From Bacteriovoracaceae bacterium UBA4096 (GTDB lineage Bacteria > Bdellovibrionota > Bacteriovoracia > Bacteriovoracales > Bacteriovoracaceae), in assembly GCA_002381945.1 (NCBI GenBank), contig DFXY01000031.1, forward strand, positions 574-64,573: a stretch of DNA of 64,000 nt, given 5' to 3'. The notes below the pieces were generated by a model. It saw only the letters and a list, made by a program, of their open reading frames with translations, made no database searches and was not told where the DNA came from. Shown piece after piece: positions 8,168-17,013 of the stretch. The number at the start of each line of letters is the position of its first letter. Positions within the stretch are counted from its first letter, which is position 1. The position numbers and the translations under genes are program-made.

Positions 8168-8830
8168 ATGAGGATCTTCTTATGTCTCTCGCTCCTGATC
8201 TCCCTTAATGCTTGGAGTGCTACTTGTAAAAAGCTCCAGGAATGTGTGGAGATTGCAGATCAGTTAACCGGTAAAAAAACTATCTACGATAAGAAAATTC
8301 TTCCATTTACCTATGAGCTCAACAGTCCATTAGAAATGAATAAAGACAATGTTGAAAAAACTCTGTCAGAGGCCTTAAATATTTTTGGCCTGGCCCGCAT
8401 CCCCACTCAGCTTCCAGAAACTTCCAAATTGATTGAGGCCAGAGAGTTGCGCTTTCATTCAGATCTACCGAGCTTTGAAGCTTCCCGGAAGAAACTCCCG
8501 AATATCCCGGATGATCACAATCCAGTATTGGTGACTTATCGGGGAGTGAAGGGAGCGGATATGGAAGTGATTGCTGAAAAGGTGAGGCCTCTTCTTTCAA
8601 GATATGGCAGGGCCGTACCCATGCGGGATGGAAGCCTGGTGGTGGTGGATCTGGGATCTCATACTAAAAAGATTTTACCATTCGTTCAAAAGCAGGATTA
8701 CCCACTGACCAACGAAGAAAAAGCCGCCATGGCGCTGGAGAAAAAGCGTGCTCATGAACTGGAGATGGCCCGTTTAAAATCGGGAGAAATGCATGAGATA
8801 GGACCTAAGGCCAAACCTCACAAGCATTAA
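8168..8830 (+). CDS. Periplasmic protein resembling isolated secretin N0/N1 domains
   Basis: A signal peptide (ending NAWSATC) and AGGAGG at 8158 fix the start. Residues about 35-75 (GKKTIYDKKI...NKDNVEKTLSEALNIFGLARIP) look like the N0 domain of GspD/PilQ secretins. Residues about 115-165 (LVTYRGVKGADMEVIAEKVRPLLSRYG, then GSLVVVDLGSHTKKIL) look like an N1 ring-building domain. The beta-barrel is absent; a charged helix and a His/Lys-rich tail follow. It may therefore be a periplasmic adaptor for a secretin encoded elsewhere. The domain call is by eye. Confidence 0.55.
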   Translation: MRIFLCLSLLISLNAWSATCKKLQECVEIADQLTGKKTIYDKKILPFTYELNSPLEMNKDNVEKTLSEALNIFGLARIPTQLPETSKLIEARELRFHSDLPSFEASRKKLPNIPDDHNPVLVTYRGVKGADMEVIAEKVRPLLSRYGRAVPMRDGSLVVVDLGSHTKKILPFVQKQDYPLTNEEKAAMALEKKRAHELEMARLKSGEMHEIGPKAKPHKH

Positions 8831-8874
8831 GGCAGTTCTTGCCGGTAGTAACATCTTAATCACATCTTTTACGG

Positions 8875-8902
8875 GTTCTCCGATGAGTTTTCATCGGAGA
8901 AC
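8875..8902 (+). promoter_or_regulatory. Perfect hairpin enclosing the ribosome site of the next gene
   Basis: GTTCTCCGATGA-GTTT-TCATCGGAGAAC: 12 of 12 bases pair, with a four-base loop. The right arm contains GGAGA, the only ribosome site, and ends two bases before ATG 8905. No T run follows, so a role in translation is more likely than termination. Confidence 0.75.
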
Positions 8903-8904
8903 AT

Positions 8905-9225
8905 ATGAAATACTTTTTTGTCATAGTACTAGGACTTAGTGTGCTTAATTCCTACGCCGGAGAGATCATTGTAAAAAAAATGACGAGAGATGGTGAGCTT
9001 GAAAGAAGTTTCGTCCTAAGAACAAATCTTACTGAGAAAGTTGTGCTGGACTGTCAGAGCTTTATTCAAGGTTTAAGAATTGGCGAAAGAGAAACGGCCT
9101 TCACTTATATGCTTGATCCTGAAGAATGCGAGTCTCTTCAGGGACGGGTGAAAAAAAGTTTACGTAAGTTTCAAAATCATTGCATTGATGTTGAAGAAGA
9201 TATCCGGGCGGATTACAGTTGCTAA
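8905..9225 (+). CDS. Small secreted protein
   Basis: 106 residues: a signal peptide (MKYFFVIVLGLSVLNSYAG) and a short mature part with four Cys, a pattern typical of a small periplasmic disulfide protein. No family recognised. Its ribosome site lies in the perfect hairpin at 8875-8902, so translation is probably conditional. Its stop is immediately followed by the ATG of the methyltransferase gene at 9226. Confidence 0.65.
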   Translation: MKYFFVIVLGLSVLNSYAGEIIVKKMTRDGELERSFVLRTNLTEKVVLDCQSFIQGLRIGERETAFTYMLDPEECESLQGRVKKSLRKFQNHCIDVEEDIRADYSC

Positions 9226-10236
9226 ATGATAAAGTTAAGTGAAATTCTCCCGCATCTGATCCACCAGTTTAAATCAGAGAATGATTTAATCCGTGCGATC
9301 GATGAAATCTCCAATAAATTTACCAAAGAAAGAAATAAGATAGGCGACTATCTGAAAGATCCGCGCCTCGTGGCCGCTTACACCGCCTTTTATCTCCTGA
9401 CTAATATCCCGAAGCTGGAAGAAGTTTTGAAATGGTTACCAGGCGCCTGGATGAAGGAGCTGAAGAACTGTGACTTTATTGACCTGGGGGCAGGGCCTGG
9501 AACTTTTAGTCTGGCCTGGAAAGGGTTGGGAATTGGCAATGGTGATTTTTATCAGGTCGAGCAGTCAGAACTCATGCGCCAGCAGGGCCTGTTGTTGTGG
9601 AAAGGTTTCCATCAGGAAAAGCTCTATCAAGGAGCGAAGTGGGAATGGAAGAATGATCGTCCAAAATTTTTACTCTTCGGGCATTCGGCCAACGAGATGG
9701 GAAGCGATGAAGCTATCCGCTATATCGAAAAAATTAACCCTGAGCATATTCTTTTCATCGAACCGGGAACCAAAGATTTTTTTCCCGAAATGCTAAAGAT
9801 TCGGACCTATTTATTAAATCATCAACACTCAGTTCTTTTTCCCTGTTCTAACGTGCTTAGTTGCCCGATGCAGAATAAAGATGATTGGTGTCATCAATTT
9901 ATTCATATTAAGCAGGATTCTGAAATAGAAAGAATCTCGCAAATGGCGCGTAAAGATCGAAAACTTCTGCCTCTAACAGTCCATGCTTATTCCAGGAATT
10001 TTAAAGGTGAAAACCCCCAAGAAAGACTGGTCCGAGTGTTTCCCGAGACAAAGTTTAGTCTGGAATGGGAAATCTGCCACTTAAATCAATTGGAACGTTA
10101 CCAAATTATGAAAAGAGATCTGAGTTCTAAAGAGATAAAGGATTTAGGCGCGGTCCTGGCCGGAGCATCGATTGAAAGCGAACTGCTTAAAGAACTTGAT
10201 CAATATAACAGGGTTAAAATTCTTAAAGTTAAATAA
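9226..10236 (+). CDS. Rsm22-like small-subunit ribosome methyltransferase-family protein
   Basis: The SAM-binding motif is DLGAGPGTFS (residues 86-95). Cysteines at 207, 213 and 222, in PCSNVLSCP and DDWCHQF, match the C...CP...DWCH signature of Rsm22/METTL17 proteins, which bind an Fe-S cluster and assist assembly of the small ribosomal subunit. The 336-residue length fits bacterial members. The gene abuts the preceding small secreted gene, which has no obvious functional link. Whether it methylates RNA is uncertain; several relatives appear to act as assembly factors. Confidence 0.75.
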   Translation: MIKLSEILPHLIHQFKSENDLIRAIDEISNKFTKERNKIGDYLKDPRLVAAYTAFYLLTNIPKLEEVLKWLPGAWMKELKNCDFIDLGAGPGTFSLAWKGLGIGNGDFYQVEQSELMRQQGLLLWKGFHQEKLYQGAKWEWKNDRPKFLLFGHSANEMGSDEAIRYIEKINPEHILFIEPGTKDFFPEMLKIRTYLLNHQHSVLFPCSNVLSCPMQNKDDWCHQFIHIKQDSEIERISQMARKDRKLLPLTVHAYSRNFKGENPQERLVRVFPETKFSLEWEICHLNQLERYQIMKRDLSSKEIKDLGAVLAGASIESELLKELDQYNRVKILKVK

Positions 10237-10250
10237 TCTTCTATCTGACA

Positions 10251-10278
10251 CTTGACGACGTTCATTTCACTCCCATCT
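10251..10278 (+). promoter_or_regulatory. Sigma-32-like heat-shock promoter of clpB
   Basis: CTTGACG (10251-10257), a 13-base spacer, then TCCCATCT (10271-10278). This compares with the sigma-32 consensus CTTGAAA / CCCCATNT. It lies 28 bases upstream of the clpB start, as expected for a heat-shock chaperone gene. Confidence 0.55.
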
Positions 10279-10305
10279 TATTAATAATAACCAAAGGAGT
10301 GATAT

Positions 10306-12702
10306 ATGAATAAATTTGATCAAGTAGTTTTAGGATCTTTGGATATCGCTCAATCTGAAGCTTTAAAACGTAAAAATACTGAACTTTTTCCTGAGCATTT
10401 GCTTTTGGGTCTTATCCTGAATAAATCTTCTTATGCTTCAAAATCAATGAAAGAAAATCTGAAGGAAGTTGAAGCTCTCTTAGAGAAGTTGCCTCGCACC
10501 TCAGGGCAGATCTCAATTGATAACATCCGAATGTCGTCCAAGCTTCAGGAATGGATTACTGTCGCTTCGGGAGATGCGGTCCAGCAGGGCAAGCAAGAGG
10601 TGGCGGAAAAACATTTATTAAAATTCTTACCCCAAATCTTCCCGACATTAAAAGTGGACTATAGTAAGTTCGCTGATGCCGCTGAAGATGTGGAGGTACC
10701 CAGTTTTCTCATTAATCTCAATGAAATGGCAGAAAAAGGAAAACTTGATCCCGTCATTGGACGTACTAAAGAAATCAGATCCGTCATTGAAATATTGGGC
10801 CGAAGGTCCAAAAACAATCCAGTTCTCGTGGGCCCCGCTGGAGTTGGAAAGACAGCAATCGTGGAAGGCCTTGCCGAGCAAATTGTAAAGGGCCAGGTTC
10901 CAGATGTACTTAAAGGGAAAACCGTTTACTCGCTGGAAATGGGATCCCTCATGGCCGGGACTAAATACCGAGGTGACTTTGAGGAAAGGATTCAGAACCT
11001 TTTAAAATTTGTGAAATCAAAATCCGGAGAAGTTGTTCTTTTCATTGATGAGATTCACCAACTGGTAGGAGCAGGGCGGACTGATGGTGCCATGGATGCT
11101 GCTAACTTGTTAAAACCTGCATTGGCCCGAGGAGAACTTCATTGTATCGGTGCCACCACTTTTGATGAATATCAAAAGTACATTCTAAATGATCCGGCCT
11201 TGGAACGTAGATTTCGCTCAGTTCCGGTTAATGAACCGAGTAAGGAAGATTCGGTAGAGATTCTTATGGGTGTCAGATCTAAGATGGAAGCTCACCATGG
11301 TGTCAAAATTTCAGATGATGCCATCTATAATGCGGTCTTTTTATCAGATCAATATATCACAGATAAAAACCTTCCGGATAAGGCCATAGATCTTCTGGAT
11401 GAAGCGTCCAGTGCTTTAAAACTTTCTGCCGAGGCCATGCCCGCCAAGTTAGTTGAGCTTGAAGCAGAACTTCGTTCTAAGAAGATCTATGCCCAGATGG
11501 AAAAAGACAATACTGACCTGAAAAAAGAAATTGAAGTGCTTGAAGCAAAATTCAATGAAGGGAAGGCCGCATGGGAAAAAGAAATCTCATCACTTAAGAA
11601 AGTCTCTGAAATTAAAAACCGTATTGATCGCCTGCAGTTTGAATTAGAAAATGCGGAAAGAAATCAGAACTACGAGGAAGCTTCGAAAATTAAATATATG
11701 TTGATCCCTCAGACTGAAAAAGAGCTGACGACTTTCCAGCATGAATGGATTTTGGGCAAAAAGCATATTGCCCAGGTGATTTCCCGACAAACCGGAATTC
11801 CTCTGGAGAAAATCCTTAAATCCAAGCAGGATTCCATTCTGAACCTGGAAGAGTTTTTAAACCGCAGAGTTTTTGGTCAGGAAGAGGCCATTCATGAAAT
11901 CAGTGAAACCTTGATCGCAAGTTATGCCGGTCTCTCTGATGAAAGTCGTCCATTAGGATCATTCCTGCTGCTAGGACCGACAGGGGTAGGTAAAACAGAA
12001 ACGGCCAAAGCACTTACTCAATATTTATTTGATAATGAAGAGAATATAGTGAGGCTCGACCTTTCTGAATATTCTGAAAAACATTCAGTGGCCAAACTCA
12101 TTGGTGCGCCGGCAGGTTATGTAGGGTATGAAGAGGGTGGTGTCCTGACTGAGGCCATCAGACGTAAGCCGTATGCAGTAGTACTGTTCGATGAGGTTGA
12201 GAAGGCCCATCCGGATTTTGCGGACATCTTGCTTCAGATCCTGGATGATGGGCGTTTGACTGATAACAAAGGTCGAACCATTAACTTTAAAAATACCATC
12301 ATTATGATGACCTCAAACTCCAAGAATCTCAAAGAAGATTTCAAACCGGAAGTACTGGGAAGAATCGATGGGGTCCTGACATTTCATGGTCTGGATAAGA
12401 GAATCATGAAGCAGTTGGTTGATAAGCAAGTCAAACTTCTGAATGAGCGTCTTAAATCCAAGAAAGTGGTACTTAAACTGGATGAGAAGGCCTATGAAAG
12501 TCTTGCTGATCAGGGATTTGATTTCCAATACGGGGCCAGACCTTTAAACGGGGTTTTCCAGAAGTTAGTCACCCGACCACTTTCTAAGAAGATTCTTGAA
12601 GGAACACTGCCGGAAGGAGAATTGACCATGACGTGGAATGGACATGAGATGACAGTCACAACCACTGGCGGTGATCAAATGGAAGCTCAAAGCCTTCAAT
12701 GA
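10306..12702 (+). CDS. clpB: ClpB-type AAA+ disaggregase
   Basis: A two-ring AAA+ ATPase that pulls proteins out of aggregates, normally with DnaK. A divergent N-domain comes first. Ring 1 has Walker A GPAGVGKT (about 176) and Walker B LFIDEIH (about 245). A coiled-coil follows (about 390-490) whose end (ERNQNYEEASKIKYMLIP) matches the ClpB middle domain. Ring 2 has GPTGVGKTE (about 557), LFDEVEK and sensor-2 GARPL. No ClpP-docking IGL/IGF loop is seen, so it should not feed ClpP. At 798 residues it is shorter than usual: the middle domain and the stretch before the arginine finger are trimmed. Its stop overlaps the next start (ATGA). Confidence 0.85.
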   Translation: MNKFDQVVLGSLDIAQSEALKRKNTELFPEHLLLGLILNKSSYASKSMKENLKEVEALLEKLPRTSGQISIDNIRMSSKLQEWITVASGDAVQQGKQEVAEKHLLKFLPQIFPTLKVDYSKFADAAEDVEVPSFLINLNEMAEKGKLDPVIGRTKEIRSVIEILGRRSKNNPVLVGPAGVGKTAIVEGLAEQIVKGQVPDVLKGKTVYSLEMGSLMAGTKYRGDFEERIQNLLKFVKSKSGEVVLFIDEIHQLVGAGRTDGAMDAANLLKPALARGELHCIGATTFDEYQKYILNDPALERRFRSVPVNEPSKEDSVEILMGVRSKMEAHHGVKISDDAIYNAVFLSDQYITDKNLPDKAIDLLDEASSALKLSAEAMPAKLVELEAELRSKKIYAQMEKDNTDLKKEIEVLEAKFNEGKAAWEKEISSLKKVSEIKNRIDRLQFELENAERNQNYEEASKIKYMLIPQTEKELTTFQHEWILGKKHIAQVISRQTGIPLEKILKSKQDSILNLEEFLNRRVFGQEEAIHEISETLIASYAGLSDESRPLGSFLLLGPTGVGKTETAKALTQYLFDNEENIVRLDLSEYSEKHSVAKLIGAPAGYVGYEEGGVLTEAIRRKPYAVVLFDEVEKAHPDFADILLQILDDGRLTDNKGRTINFKNTIIMMTSNSKNLKEDFKPEVLGRIDGVLTFHGLDKRIMKQLVDKQVKLLNERLKSKKVVLKLDEKAYESLADQGFDFQYGARPLNGVFQKLVTRPLSKKILEGTLPEGELTMTWNGHEMTVTTTGGDQMEAQSLQ

Positions 12703-13706
12703 AAGCATTGATCCTCTCGCTGGCGATGCTGATGCTGACTTTTGAACTGGAAGCTGGTCCTTACCCCAAATCTGATCACTATAATGGAAAAACGTTTTTT
12801 AACCCTGGCCAGGATGATTTAAAATCATTCTGGCAGGTATTAAAATGGCAGCTCATTGGTGATAAGCAAGAGTGGCCTGAAAATGTGGCCAATAAAAACT
12901 ATCCCCTTCGTCCACTGGGACCCAACGAAAAAGTGAATGCCACTTTCATCAACCACTCTACTTTCTTATTGCAGCTTCCGGGAATCAACATCCTGACGGA
13001 TCCTGTTTACTCCCAAAGAGTCAGTCCTATGACCTTTGCCGGCCCAAAGAGAGTCCGTGCTGCCGGGATTCCATTTGAACTTCTTCCGAAAATTGATGTG
13101 GTCGTGATTTCTCATAATCACTACGATCATCTGGATCTGGAAACCTTAAAAATGCTTGATGGAAAATTTCATCCTCTCTTTTTGGTTCCACTGGGGGATG
13201 AGAAGCTTTTAAAACAGGCCGGGATTCAAAATGTGAAGGAGCTTGATTGGTGGGAAGAGGTGAGGATTCGGGATAATCGTTTTATTTTCTCTCCTTCTAA
13301 ACATTGGTCTGCTAGGTCCCTTTGGGATAAGAATGAATGCCTTTGGGGCAGCTTCATGGTGGATAACGGTCAGTCAAAAATTTATTTTGCAGGAGACACC
13401 GGATATTCCCCCCATTTTCTGGATACCAAAAGCCGCTTAGGAGAACCTGATTTAGCACTCTTGCCGATTGGTGCCTACAAACCTCAGTGGTTCATGCAGA
13501 CCCATCATATGAATCCAGAAGAAGCCGTCAAGGCCCACATTGACCTGGGTGCTGTCAGATCAATTGCCATGCACTTTGGGACTTTTCAATTATCGGATGA
13601 AGGCATTAATGAACCCATTGATGATCTCGAGCTTGCGCGGGAGAAGTTGAACATTTCACCAGAAGAGTTTCTTATTTTAGATCAAGGTCAAGCCCTTGCC
13701 TATTAA
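12699..13706 (+). CDS. Exported metallo-beta-lactamase-fold hydrolase (NAPE-PLD/UlaG-like)
   Basis: After a signal peptide (about 20 residues) the protein has FINHSTFLLQL, TDPVYSQRVSP, FAGPKRVR and SHNHYDHLD with metal ligands H139, H141, D143 and H144, then FAGDTGYSP and IAMHFGTF. This order is that of COG2220 enzymes similar to N-acylphosphatidylethanolamine phospholipase D. A phosphodiesterase acting on membrane lipids in the periplasm is plausible. It is translationally coupled to clpB by a 4-base overlap. Its stop codon overlaps the convergent tip-protein gene. Confidence 0.8.
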   Translation: MKALILSLAMLMLTFELEAGPYPKSDHYNGKTFFNPGQDDLKSFWQVLKWQLIGDKQEWPENVANKNYPLRPLGPNEKVNATFINHSTFLLQLPGINILTDPVYSQRVSPMTFAGPKRVRAAGIPFELLPKIDVVVISHNHYDHLDLETLKMLDGKFHPLFLVPLGDEKLLKQAGIQNVKELDWWEEVRIRDNRFIFSPSKHWSARSLWDKNECLWGSFMVDNGQSKIYFAGDTGYSPHFLDTKSRLGEPDLALLPIGAYKPQWFMQTHHMNPEEAVKAHIDLGAVRSIAMHFGTFQLSDEGINEPIDDLELAREKLNISPEEFLILDQGQALAY

Positions 13707-14632
13707 TTGGCAATGGCGGTAATGGTCAGGACATCCTGATACATGCCAGCTGATTTATGCGTGGTGTTTTCAGTAATTTTTATTTTCAGATTAAACTTAT
13801 CACCTCCGGATGACGTTGCATCGCCGGAGCCGATACTCACTGGTGATGAAGCTGAACTGAGAAGAGACACAGGAGAGTTGTTGACCTTGAGGGAATAGGC
13901 AATCGTATCACCTTGTGAGAGTTTGAGTTTGCCATTATTTAACGATGAGACTTTTATTTGATAGGATCCGTTTGCCAGTACCCTTAAGTCTGCACCCTTT
14001 TCTTGATTTTGCGAGAGGATCCCGAAATCCAGAATCTTACTGGTGGATGAAGCATCAAACACTCCGCCTTCATCAAGCAGACTAATCTGTATTTTTTTTG
14101 GAACATAAAAGACCACAGTGAAAGTGTCGCTTTCTTCAAAGAGATAGTTTCCGCTTGATTGGTTATATCCATAAATCCTGACTTGCAAAATGTCATAGTA
14201 AGTACCGCTTCTGGCAGCGTTATCCAGAACCCCTGGAGTAGAGATGTAAAAGTTTTTAGTATAGGTTGTGTGCTTATTAGGTGCTGACCCCTCCAGGAAT
14301 TCATTAGAATTCACCGCATCTCCTTCATCTTTTAACACTCCTGACTGGTTAATGTTTTCATGGAGGTTATAATTGATGGAGCTGCCAAATAAGCTAAAGG
14401 CCCGGCGTTGATAATTATGAGAGAAGCCTTTTGAGAAATAGATTCGGTACAAGTCACATCTTCCGTTAGGTGAATTCTGGCCCCGGTTGACTAAGATATT
14501 CTGGAGAATAACCTGAGAGTCCTCCAGTACTTCAACCGTTGCATTGGATAACTGGAAGTGATAGTCGCATTCGGGGGCTGCCAATGTTAAGGATGAGAAA
14601 AAGAAAAAACTTAAGAGGCAAAAGTATTTCAT
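13703..14632 (-). CDS. Two-domain chaperone-usher tip protein (spore coat U-like)
   Basis: The last gene of the pilus operon. A signal peptide precedes a mature N-terminal part (about 20-175) containing two Cys (PECDY, GRCDLY). A C-terminal pilin-like domain (about 180-309) follows, ending in AGMYQDVLTITAIAN, the same terminal strand pattern as the two pilins here. A two-domain tip subunit encoded after the usher is the arrangement of archaic (Csu-type) pili. The start overlaps the usher stop by four bases; the stop shares TTAA with the convergent hydrolase gene. Confidence 0.7.
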   Translation of the reverse strand: MKYFCLLSFFFFSSLTLAAPECDYHFQLSNATVEVLEDSQVILQNILVNRGQNSPNGRCDLYRIYFSKGFSHNYQRRAFSLFGSSINYNLHENINQSGVLKDEGDAVNSNEFLEGSAPNKHTTYTKNFYISTPGVLDNAARSGTYYDILQVRIYGYNQSSGNYLFEESDTFTVVFYVPKKIQISLLDEGGVFDASSTSKILDFGILSQNQEKGADLRVLANGSYQIKVSSLNNGKLKLSQGDTIAYSLKVNNSPVSLLSSASSPVSIGSGDATSSGGDKFNLKIKITENTTHKSAGMYQDVLTITAIAN

Positions 14633-17013
14633 AGCTCATTTTCCTTCAATTGAATCATTCCTAAATCTTTAATTCCGCGGTCATCTTTCGAGATTTCAAT
14701 TAAGACTTTATCTTCCAGACCTTCCAGTGCCATCTCAAATCTTCCGGCCTCAATACCCTCAACGAAAATCTCTCCACTACGATTTGTAAAGAAAATCACT
14801 TCTCCAATCTTACCCACTTGGAGCGAGAATGGAGTTCCATCTGTTTTGACAATCTTCCCTGTAAGTACGACAGATCCTCTCTCATGCAGAGTGATCAGAT
14901 GGGCACTGCGGTAAGTGGGGTAGAGCATAAATCGCTCTTTTAAAAGAGTGCGCCCGTGATCCAGAAATGTCGGATCTAGCTGAACATCCCGATACTGATA
15001 GGCAATCAGGTTACTAAAGACCACCTCATTAAACAGACCGGTTTCAGACTCCGTATAGGGAGAAGTTGATTTTAAACCAATCTTCTGGTCTTTCAGACGC
15101 TCCTCAGGCTTAAAGATGACAAAGCTTCCGGGAATGGGACGGGAAATTCCCATGCCGAAATCATTATCCTCATAGGCAAAGACGAAAGCGGAATTTAGCC
15201 GGGCACTGCCTTTCCCTAACAAATGGGATGAATTTATCTGGGTGCCGCTGATCCTGCCACCTAGATCACCCAGTGGAGTAGGGTAGCTTAAATCGAGTTC
15301 TCCATTTTGTCTGTCATCTGAATATTCAGCAATGGCCTGAGACCTGAAAGTGTATAGTTTATTTTGATTATCTCTTAGTACATTCACCCGGGTGCTCTTT
15401 TGTTTCTGATCATAGAGGGCCGAGACATAGTCATTGGATTCAGGGATTGAGAGAGTCAAGAAGACATAGGCGATATCATTCCATTGTTTAAATTCATCAC
15501 GGTTTCGACTGGCATAGAGAGCAATATTGTGATGATTAAAAATACGAAAACTTAAGTTTAAGTCATAACCATAACGGTTTTCCAATTGATTGTTTCTCAC
15601 ATCACCGTAGTTTCCCCCTACTGAAAATGTCAAAACATTGGAAACAGGAATGGTGTAGTTGGCCGCATAAACATTTTGTACAGAAGAGGCGAGGTCCAAA
15701 AGAGAGGTTTTAAAATCTTCACTACGGTTTTCATAGCGTAAAAAAAGTGTATGAGAATCAAACCATCTTTTGCCCTGAGTGATGAGTTGGTAGCCAAGAC
15801 TGGTGGCACTGCCGTTTTGTTCTTGTAGATTGGATCTGGCATGGCCCAATGTGAAATTTCCAATAGGGATGGCCTGAATGAGTTCTGCACCCATTAAGTT
15901 GAAGTTTTCCTGATTCTGAAGATAGAGCGAGCTGGAAAAGATGGAAGAAAAACCATATTGGAAAAAACCGGAAAAAACTTTTCCATCACGATGAATATAT
16001 TCTCGCTTGAAGTTGGTATCCATAAAGGGAACGCCATAACTTAAGTCAAAGCGGCTTTCACCTTCATTTAAAAGATTAATATTGGAAGAAGATTTAAAAA
16101 CAAAAACTTGTTTTTGTCCCAGATCATCCACGGCTTCAATGACAACTGTATTAAGACCGTTATTGAGTGGGATATCAGTGGCATTATAATTGCCGGCAGG
16201 TAAATACTCTGATTTTACCATCACCGAATTGACGAAATACTTAACGAATGATCGGGACTTTAAGGTGAAATGTTGATGACCAGTGGGGTAGGGAAATCGG
16301 TATGGATTCAAAGAGAAATTTCTCTGAATGTTGATTCCTCCAAGGGGGCGGGCCACCATGAAGCCCTGGATTTGAGGATAGACATCACCCAACTGTGCCC
16401 GAATATCAGGACCTTGAAAATCTTTAACTAAACGACTGTCACCGCGATACCATTTTGAATCAATGTTATCCTGAAAAAAAGTTTGGTTCTCAAAAACCAA
16501 TGAGTTCATGTTAATGAAAGAATTAAACTGTCCGCTAAAAAAATTCCCACCCAGGGCCTCATCTGCCCAGTTCTGCTCCAGTCGATAATTAATCGCTCCA
16601 CCAAAAGGAGCAGGATGAAGGGCAATTTTTTTTTCTTCCTCCAGATTAATTCCCAGATCAGTCTTTTTCCTTGCCTTATTTTCCAGATTGAAGTGGCCTT
16701 CGATTTTGAGTTCTTCGGGATTAAAGCGAAAAGGAAAAGGTAGTTTGTCCGGTTCAATGCGTGTAGGGAGTTTTTCCATGGCCTTGAGGGTATCCGGGTG
16801 AAGGTAGGATTTAAGAACGCTTTGAAGTGAGGATTTATCTACCCAATTAATTTTTTCGCCATGAACCTCAACTTTTACGTCTCCTAAGTTATCCTCACCA
16901 TCATAAAAAGGAATGGCCGCGATATAGGTTGATTGTTGAAAACTCTGAGCAGAGGAAAAAAATGGAAATCCTGCAAGTAAGATAAATAGAATCAGAGGAA
17001 GAGGACTAGTCAT
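14629..17013 (-). CDS. Outer-membrane usher of a chaperone-usher pilus
   Basis: 794 residues with a signal peptide, an N-terminal periplasmic domain that would receive chaperone-subunit complexes, a long beta-barrel rich in alternating aromatic strands, a plug region near residues 260-330 (GLNTVVIEAVDDLGQ), and a carboxypeptidase-like C-terminal domain (VVLTGKIVKTDGTPF...GEIFVEGIEAGRFEMAL). This is the FimD/PapC fold, closest in style to archaic Csu-type ushers. The start overlaps the chaperone stop by eight bases, indicating coupled translation. Confidence 0.82.
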   Translation of the reverse strand: MTSPLPLILFILLAGFPFFSSAQSFQQSTYIAAIPFYDGEDNLGDVKVEVHGEKINWVDKSSLQSVLKSYLHPDTLKAMEKLPTRIEPDKLPFPFRFNPEELKIEGHFNLENKARKKTDLGINLEEEKKIALHPAPFGGAINYRLEQNWADEALGGNFFSGQFNSFINMNSLVFENQTFFQDNIDSKWYRGDSRLVKDFQGPDIRAQLGDVYPQIQGFMVARPLGGINIQRNFSLNPYRFPYPTGHQHFTLKSRSFVKYFVNSVMVKSEYLPAGNYNATDIPLNNGLNTVVIEAVDDLGQKQVFVFKSSSNINLLNEGESRFDLSYGVPFMDTNFKREYIHRDGKVFSGFFQYGFSSIFSSSLYLQNQENFNLMGAELIQAIPIGNFTLGHARSNLQEQNGSATSLGYQLITQGKRWFDSHTLFLRYENRSEDFKTSLLDLASSVQNVYAANYTIPVSNVLTFSVGGNYGDVRNNQLENRYGYDLNLSFRIFNHHNIALYASRNRDEFKQWNDIAYVFLTLSIPESNDYVSALYDQKQKSTRVNVLRDNQNKLYTFRSQAIAEYSDDRQNGELDLSYPTPLGDLGGRISGTQINSSHLLGKGSARLNSAFVFAYEDNDFGMGISRPIPGSFVIFKPEERLKDQKIGLKSTSPYTESETGLFNEVVFSNLIAYQYRDVQLDPTFLDHGRTLLKERFMLYPTYRSAHLITLHERGSVVLTGKIVKTDGTPFSLQVGKIGEVIFFTNRSGEIFVEGIEAGRFEMALEGLEDKVLIEISKDDRGIKDLGMIQLKENEL

